Positions 7,886 to 10,310 of a stretch of DNA of 10,310 nt are shown here, piece after piece (position 1 is the first letter of the stretch; each line of letters starts with the position of its first letter). A program made the position numbers and the translations under genes. The stretch is from Nannocystaceae bacterium. GTDB lineage: Bacteria > Myxococcota_A > Polyangia > Nannocystales > Nannocystaceae. A model generated the notes under the pieces. The model worked only from the letters and a program-made list of their open reading frames with translations. It was not told the DNA's origin and made no database searches. Where the stretch lies: positions 1 to 10,310 of the forward strand of contig JAESSZ010000490.1 in assembly GCA_016763875.1 (NCBI GenBank). The letters are read 5' to 3'.

Positions 7886-8121
7886 TCCCAGCGAGGGGTC
7901 GCAGAGGTGGATTTCTACATCTGAGCGCGTCCAGCCCGTTGGTTGCGACGACGCGTCGCCTGGCCGCCGGTTGATGACCTGTGGCGCAGGCGCGTGCGAA
8001 AAGGGCGGCTGCCGTTGGGTGGTCGCTCTTTGTCGTTCTGCGTCCAAATACCGCAGGAGATCGCCCCCTCAGTTGACGCCGCCTTGGCCGGTTTGCGCTC
8101 CGCTGGTAGCGTGGAGATGCG

Positions 8122-9162
8122 ATGTCCGAGGTCGGCGAGTCCACGCGGGTCCAAGAAGAAGAGAAAATCCGTCACACCGGGTATCGACTGCATGTGCTCA
8201 CCGGTGAGCTTCGCGGGCGCGAAATCGAGGTCTTGGCGGACCGAGTCACAATCGGAAAATCTCGCCAGTGCGATGTTGTTCTGCCCGACGATTCGGTGAG
8301 CCGACAGCACGTTGAGATCGTACGAGAAGGCGATGCGTACCGCGTCGTGGATCGCGGTTCGACCAACGGGAGTTTCGTCGGTGGCGCGCGAGTCAGCGAT
8401 GCGTTCCTCAAACCCGGTGACGTTCTTGGGGTCGGCAAGGTGCAGTTGCGGTTCTTGCCACGGGACGCCAGGGCGGAGCCCCTGCCCAGCGACAAGGAGC
8501 GATTTGGCCCGGTGCTCGGTCGTAGCCTCGCGATGCGCAAGGTCTTCGGCGTGCTGGAGCGCGTGGCAAGCACCGAGGTCACCGTCCTCATTGAGGGCGA
8601 GACCGGCACGGGCAAGGACCTCATCGCACGGGCGCTCCACGAGGCCTCAGGGCGCCGCACCGGACCGTTTGTCGTGGTCGACTGCGGCGCCGTTGCCCCA
8701 GCACTCATCGAAGCCGAACTGTTTGGTACGACGGGTCCCGATGGCCGCGCGGGTGCGTTCGAGCTTGCCCATGAGGGCAGCGTGTTCCTGGACGAGATCG
8801 GTGAGCTGCCCAAGGACCTGCAGCCCAAACTGATGCGTGTGCTCGAGAACAAGCGCGTGCGTCGGGTCGGCAGCACCGAGGAGCACGAGTTCGACTTCCG
8901 CGTGATCGCGGCCACGCACCGACAACTTCGTGACCAGGTGGAGTCCGGCGAGTTTCGCGAGGACTTGTACTTCCGACTCGCAGTCGTCAATCCTGTGATC
9001 GTGCCGCTGCGTGAGCGTCGCGAAGACATCTCGATGCTCATCGAGCACTTTTCGCGACGGCTTCCGCCCGGGATGTGGAAGCCACCCCGGACCCGAAGCG
9101 ATGGCGCGCTTGGTCGGCTACGAGTGGCCCGGCAACGTCCGCGAGCTTCGCAACGTCGTTGA
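8122..9162 (+). CDS. FHA-domain AAA+ enhancer-binding-type regulator, N-terminal part (frame-disrupted)
   Basis: This is the main part of a transcription regulator that would have about 446 residues if intact. An FHA domain (about 24-112) has Gly45, SRQH (60-63) and NGS (82-84), the residues that bind phosphothreonine. It takes the place of the usual receiver domain, so input is probably from Ser/Thr kinases. The sigma-54-type AAA+ domain follows (about 130-355) with Walker A GETGTGKD (159-166), Walker B SVFLDE (Asp224, Glu225) and the conserved FREDLYFRL. The GAFTGA loop that contacts sigma-54 is missing: LFG (200-202) runs through TTGPDGRA straight into GAFE (211-214). The start ATG follows GGAG at five bases. 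The true reading ends around 9072; codons from there to the stop at 9162 are an out-of-frame tail. The protein continues in another frame (next feature). Confidence 0.88.
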   Translation: MSEVGESTRVQEEEKIRHTGYRLHVLTGELRGREIEVLADRVTIGKSRQCDVVLPDDSVSRQHVEIVREGDAYRVVDRGSTNGSFVGGARVSDAFLKPGDVLGVGKVQLRFLPRDARAEPLPSDKERFGPVLGRSLAMRKVFGVLERVASTEVTVLIEGETGTGKDLIARALHEASGRRTGPFVVVDCGAVAPALIEAELFGTTGPDGRAGAFELAHEGSVFLDEIGELPKDLQPKLMRVLENKRVRRVGSTEEHEFDFRVIAATHRQLRDQVESGEFREDLYFRLAVVNPVIVPLRERREDISMLIEHFSRRLPPGMWKPPRTRSDGALGRLRVARQRPRASQRR

Positions 9163-9454
9163 ACGGAGCGCGTACCTGTCGCCCGACGGGGTGATCGACC
9201 TCGTGACGACCGGGAAGCGAACTTCGGGGCACGGCGACCCCGTGGAGTTCGACCCAACGCTAACGTTCCGCGAGCAGAAGGAGCGTGCCGTTGAACTCTT
9301 CGAGGAGGCCTACCTCCAGTGGCTGCTGCAGCGCGCCGAAGGGAACATCTCCCGCGCCGCGCGCGAGGCGGACATGGACCGCAAGTATCTCCACAAACTG
9401 CTGCGGCGGTATGGGATCGATGCCAAGCAGTTCGCGCGTGTGCGCGGGCGCTGA
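9095..9454 (+). pseudogene. C-terminal part of the same regulator, in shifted frame (end of AAA+ and Fis-type HTH)
   Basis: This is the continuation of the FHA-AAA+ regulator, reached only after a net loss of two bases. PEAMARLVGYEWPGNVRELRNVVERS is the standard end of the sigma-54-type AAA+ domain. REQKERAVELFEEAYLQWLL then leads into a Fis-type helix-turn-helix, GNISRAAREADMDRKYLHKLLRRYGID, which would bind DNA. An ATG at 9011 in this frame is a shadow; ATG 9101 lies within the domain and is unlikely to be a natural start. Adding one G to the GGG at 9070-9072 and one C to the CCC at 9092-9094 gives a continuous protein reading LPPGDVEATPDPEAMARL, just what is expected at this place. Sequencing error at two homopolymers is therefore the simplest account; a true pseudogene is the alternative. 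Confidence 0.85.
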
Positions 9455-9642
9455 CGCCACGCTCGGGTCTCCTGCGCGGGGCCCGTTGCCTTGCGGCCCG
9501 TGCCGCCCGTCCAGATGGCGGCAGTTCCCGCCGTCCCTCGCGGTCCGGCATGCGCGTTGATGACACCGTGGCGCCGATGCGGGGGCACAACACCCGCTCG
9601 TTCGGGATGGCAATACACAGCTAGTTTTCGCCCGGGCGCTGT

Positions 9643-9664
9643 GAGGGCTAAGATAGCGGCGTTG
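9643..9664 (+). promoter_or_regulatory. Possible -10 element and ribosome-binding region before folP
   Basis: TAAGAT at 9649-9654 matches four of six bases of a sigma-70 -10 box and lies in the only clearly less GC-rich stretch before folP, but no good -35 box is placed 16-18 bases upstream. GAGGG at 9643-9647 is too far (17 bases) from ATG 9665 to be its ribosome-binding site. For the alternative start at 9686, AGG at 9675-9677 sits at eight bases. The evidence is weak. Confidence 0.25.
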
Positions 9665-10081
9665 ATGTCAGTCCAGGCCGACGCGATGGGGTTCGCCGCG
9701 GCCCCATGGGGCGATGAATGGTTGCACGCCACCGGTGCGCTTTCCCTGTCACGCCCGCGCGTGATGGGCATCGTCAATCTTACGCCCGATAGTTTCTACG
9801 ACGGAGGCGTGCTTGTGGCCGAGGGGACCGACGCACCCAACGTGTCCGTCGCGGTGCGTCGGGCGCGACAGCTTGTGGCAGACGGCGCCGACGTGATCGA
9901 TATTGGCGGCGAGTCCACGCGCCCGGGCAGCGACCCCGTGTCGGACGCGCGACAACTGCGACGTGTCATCCCCGTCATCGAACGACTGGCCTCGGGTGCC
10001 GACGCGGTCACCGTGCCTGTCAGCATCGATACTCGGAGTGCGGTTGTTGCGGCTCGCGCCCTCGATGCTGGCGCATCGATC
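9665..10081 (+). CDS. folP: Dihydropteroate synthase FolP, N-terminal half (cut off at a junction)
   Basis: FolP joins 4-aminobenzoate to the pterin pyrophosphate in folate synthesis and is the target of sulfonamides. Visible motifs are MGIVNLTPDSFYDGG (34-48, first family signature with the metal-binding Asn38), ADGADVIDIGGESTRPGSDPVS (about 72-93, pterin site) and VSIDT (119-123). Up to ALDAGASI (residue 139) the sequence is a normal FolP. The family then expects an Asn-Asp-containing motif such as INDVSG, but the frame runs into unrelated residues and stops at 10243. Only half of the roughly 270-residue enzyme is therefore present. I chose ATG 9665; ATG 9686 has a better ribosome-binding site. 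Longer upstream frames to 9491 look non-coding. Either the assembly is joined wrongly here or foreign DNA has entered the gene. Confidence 0.88.
10078..10081. other. Probable junction between native and foreign DNA, at a GATC
   Basis: The last codon that fits FolP is ATC at 10079-10081, and the first that does not is the next one. The breakpoint falls on GATC, the cutting site of Sau3AI/MboI, as expected for a ligation chimera from a partial-digest library. To the left the GC is near 70%; to the right it is about 53% by my count over 230 bases. No inverted repeat or target duplication is visible at the breakpoint, although the far side lies outside the window. Confidence 0.6.
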
Positions 10082-10309
10082 AGCCATGAGCTGGGAGAGT
10101 TCTGTGTTGACCTTCTCACCCATCTTCTGCTGGTTTTCGCGGTGGGTCTTCTTGATCGATTCTTGGGTGGCTGCGGGCAGCGTGCTCACTATCTCCTTGT
10201 TAGTCTCCCGTTTAAAGGTTTTGAAGGCTTTTCTGATCCGTGAGTTGAGTTTCTCGAACTTGGAGTTGAGGTCGGATCCGCCTCTCTGGACCCCTGCTGG
10301 CTCGTTTGG
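10079..10309 (-). CDS. Unrecognised charged helical protein, partial (minus strand, from beyond the right edge)
   Basis: The minus strand is open from 10309 to the junction, about 77 codons, with start and end both missing. The translation is rich in Lys, Glu, Arg, Asn and Gln, for example KFEKLNSRIRKAFKTFK, then KKTHRENQQKMGEKVNTELS, and it looks like an amphipathic helix or coiled coil. Codons such as AGA, ATA, TCA and frequent AAA differ from the GC-ending codons of all other genes in the window. I recognise no family. A GTG at 10189 could act as a start but the frame is equally protein-like before it. Beyond the junction the same frame runs antisense to folP and is meaningless. It could be a eukaryotic or phage fragment; the source is open. 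Confidence 0.5.
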
Positions 10310-10310
10310 A

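Larger units (their letters stand above)
7193..8121. other. Long gap (about 930 bp) without a convincing gene
   Basis: Several frames stay open here, as expected in GC-rich DNA, but their translations on the plus strand are Arg/Pro/Ser-rich, without domains or even hydrophobic pattern. Two inverted repeats stand out: GCGATCC at 7273-7279 with GGATCGC at 7293-7299 (13-base loop), and CGCCGC at 7470-7475 with GCGGCG at 7482-7487 (loop CAAAAA). Neither is followed by a T-run. A weak minus-strand membrane-protein candidate is listed separately. I found no tRNA. The gap separates the envelope genes from the regulator and may hold promoters, a small RNA or a decayed gene. Confidence 0.6.

Noticed and set aside
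7271..7924. Plus-strand open frame of 217 codons in the gap
   Set aside because: No domain, no hydrophobic periodicity, low-complexity Arg/Pro/Ser content; GGAG before an inner ATG at 7409 is not enough.
8084..8096. TTGGCC...TTTGC before the regulator, resembling a sigma-54 promoter
   Set aside because: GG to GC spacing is about three bases too short.
7509..8207. Plus-strand open frame of 232 codons running into the regulator start
   Set aside because: Not protein-like and overlaps the FHA gene start, which has its own good ribosome-binding site.
8172..9593. Minus-strand open frame of 473 codons opposite the regulator
   Set aside because: Arg/Ser/Pro-rich shadow; the plus strand has FHA, AAA+ and HTH motifs.
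9491..9664. Upstream extension of folP to 9491
   Set aside because: The added residues have no FolP similarity and read as intergenic DNA; ATG 9665 or 9686 fits the family start.

Overview
The window reads as a high-GC Gram-negative chromosome. Almost all of it is plus-strand housekeeping DNA for building the outer membrane. The Lol, Bam, Skp and FabZ genes show a two-membrane cell. An FHA-domain bacterial enhancer-binding protein, long intergenic gaps and the high GC suggest a member of the former Deltaproteobacteria (Myxococcota-like). That placement is inference; no rRNA or other marker is present.

Layout. (1) 1-1152: C-terminal part of a LolC/LolE-type lipoprotein-releasing permease, entering from the left with a 15-bp tandem repeat coding for Ser-Gly-Asp units. 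(2) 1244-2017: LolD, its ATPase. (3) 2031-4643: BamA, the outer-membrane beta-barrel insertase. (4) 4644-4893: GC-rich gap with hairpins. (5) 4894-5987: two tandem OmpH/Skp-type periplasmic chaperones whose stop and start share one base. (6) 6057-6515: FabZ dehydratase. (7) 6512-7192: an unrecognised probable lipoprotein that overlaps fabZ by 4 bp and seems to be built from two related halves. (8) 7193-8121: about 930 bp with no convincing gene, apart from a weak minus-strand candidate for a two-helix membrane protein. (9) 8122-9454: an FHA-AAA+-Fis regulator lacking the GAFTGA loop, broken in this sequence by a net two-base frame loss. (10) 9665-10081: the first half of folP. (11) 10082-10310: DNA of a different character, about 53% GC by my count, with a minus-strand open frame for a charged helical protein. 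It replaces the second half of folP from a GATC site onward.

How the genes fit together. LolCDE-type proteins release lipoproteins for transfer to the outer membrane, some of which belong to the Bam complex. Skp proteins carry unfolded porins to BamA, and FabZ supplies 3-hydroxyacyl-ACP metabolism shared by phospholipid and lipid A synthesis. This is a variant of the widespread bamA-skp-lpxD-fabZ-lpxA cluster, but lpxD and lpxA are absent here.

Most worth a second look: the folP junction (likely chimera or a real insertion), the regulator without GAFTGA and its two-site frameshift, the duplicated Skp pair, and the duplicated-domain lipoprotein. I see no CRISPR array, tRNA, rRNA or complete mobile element, and no convincing new defence or biosynthetic system.
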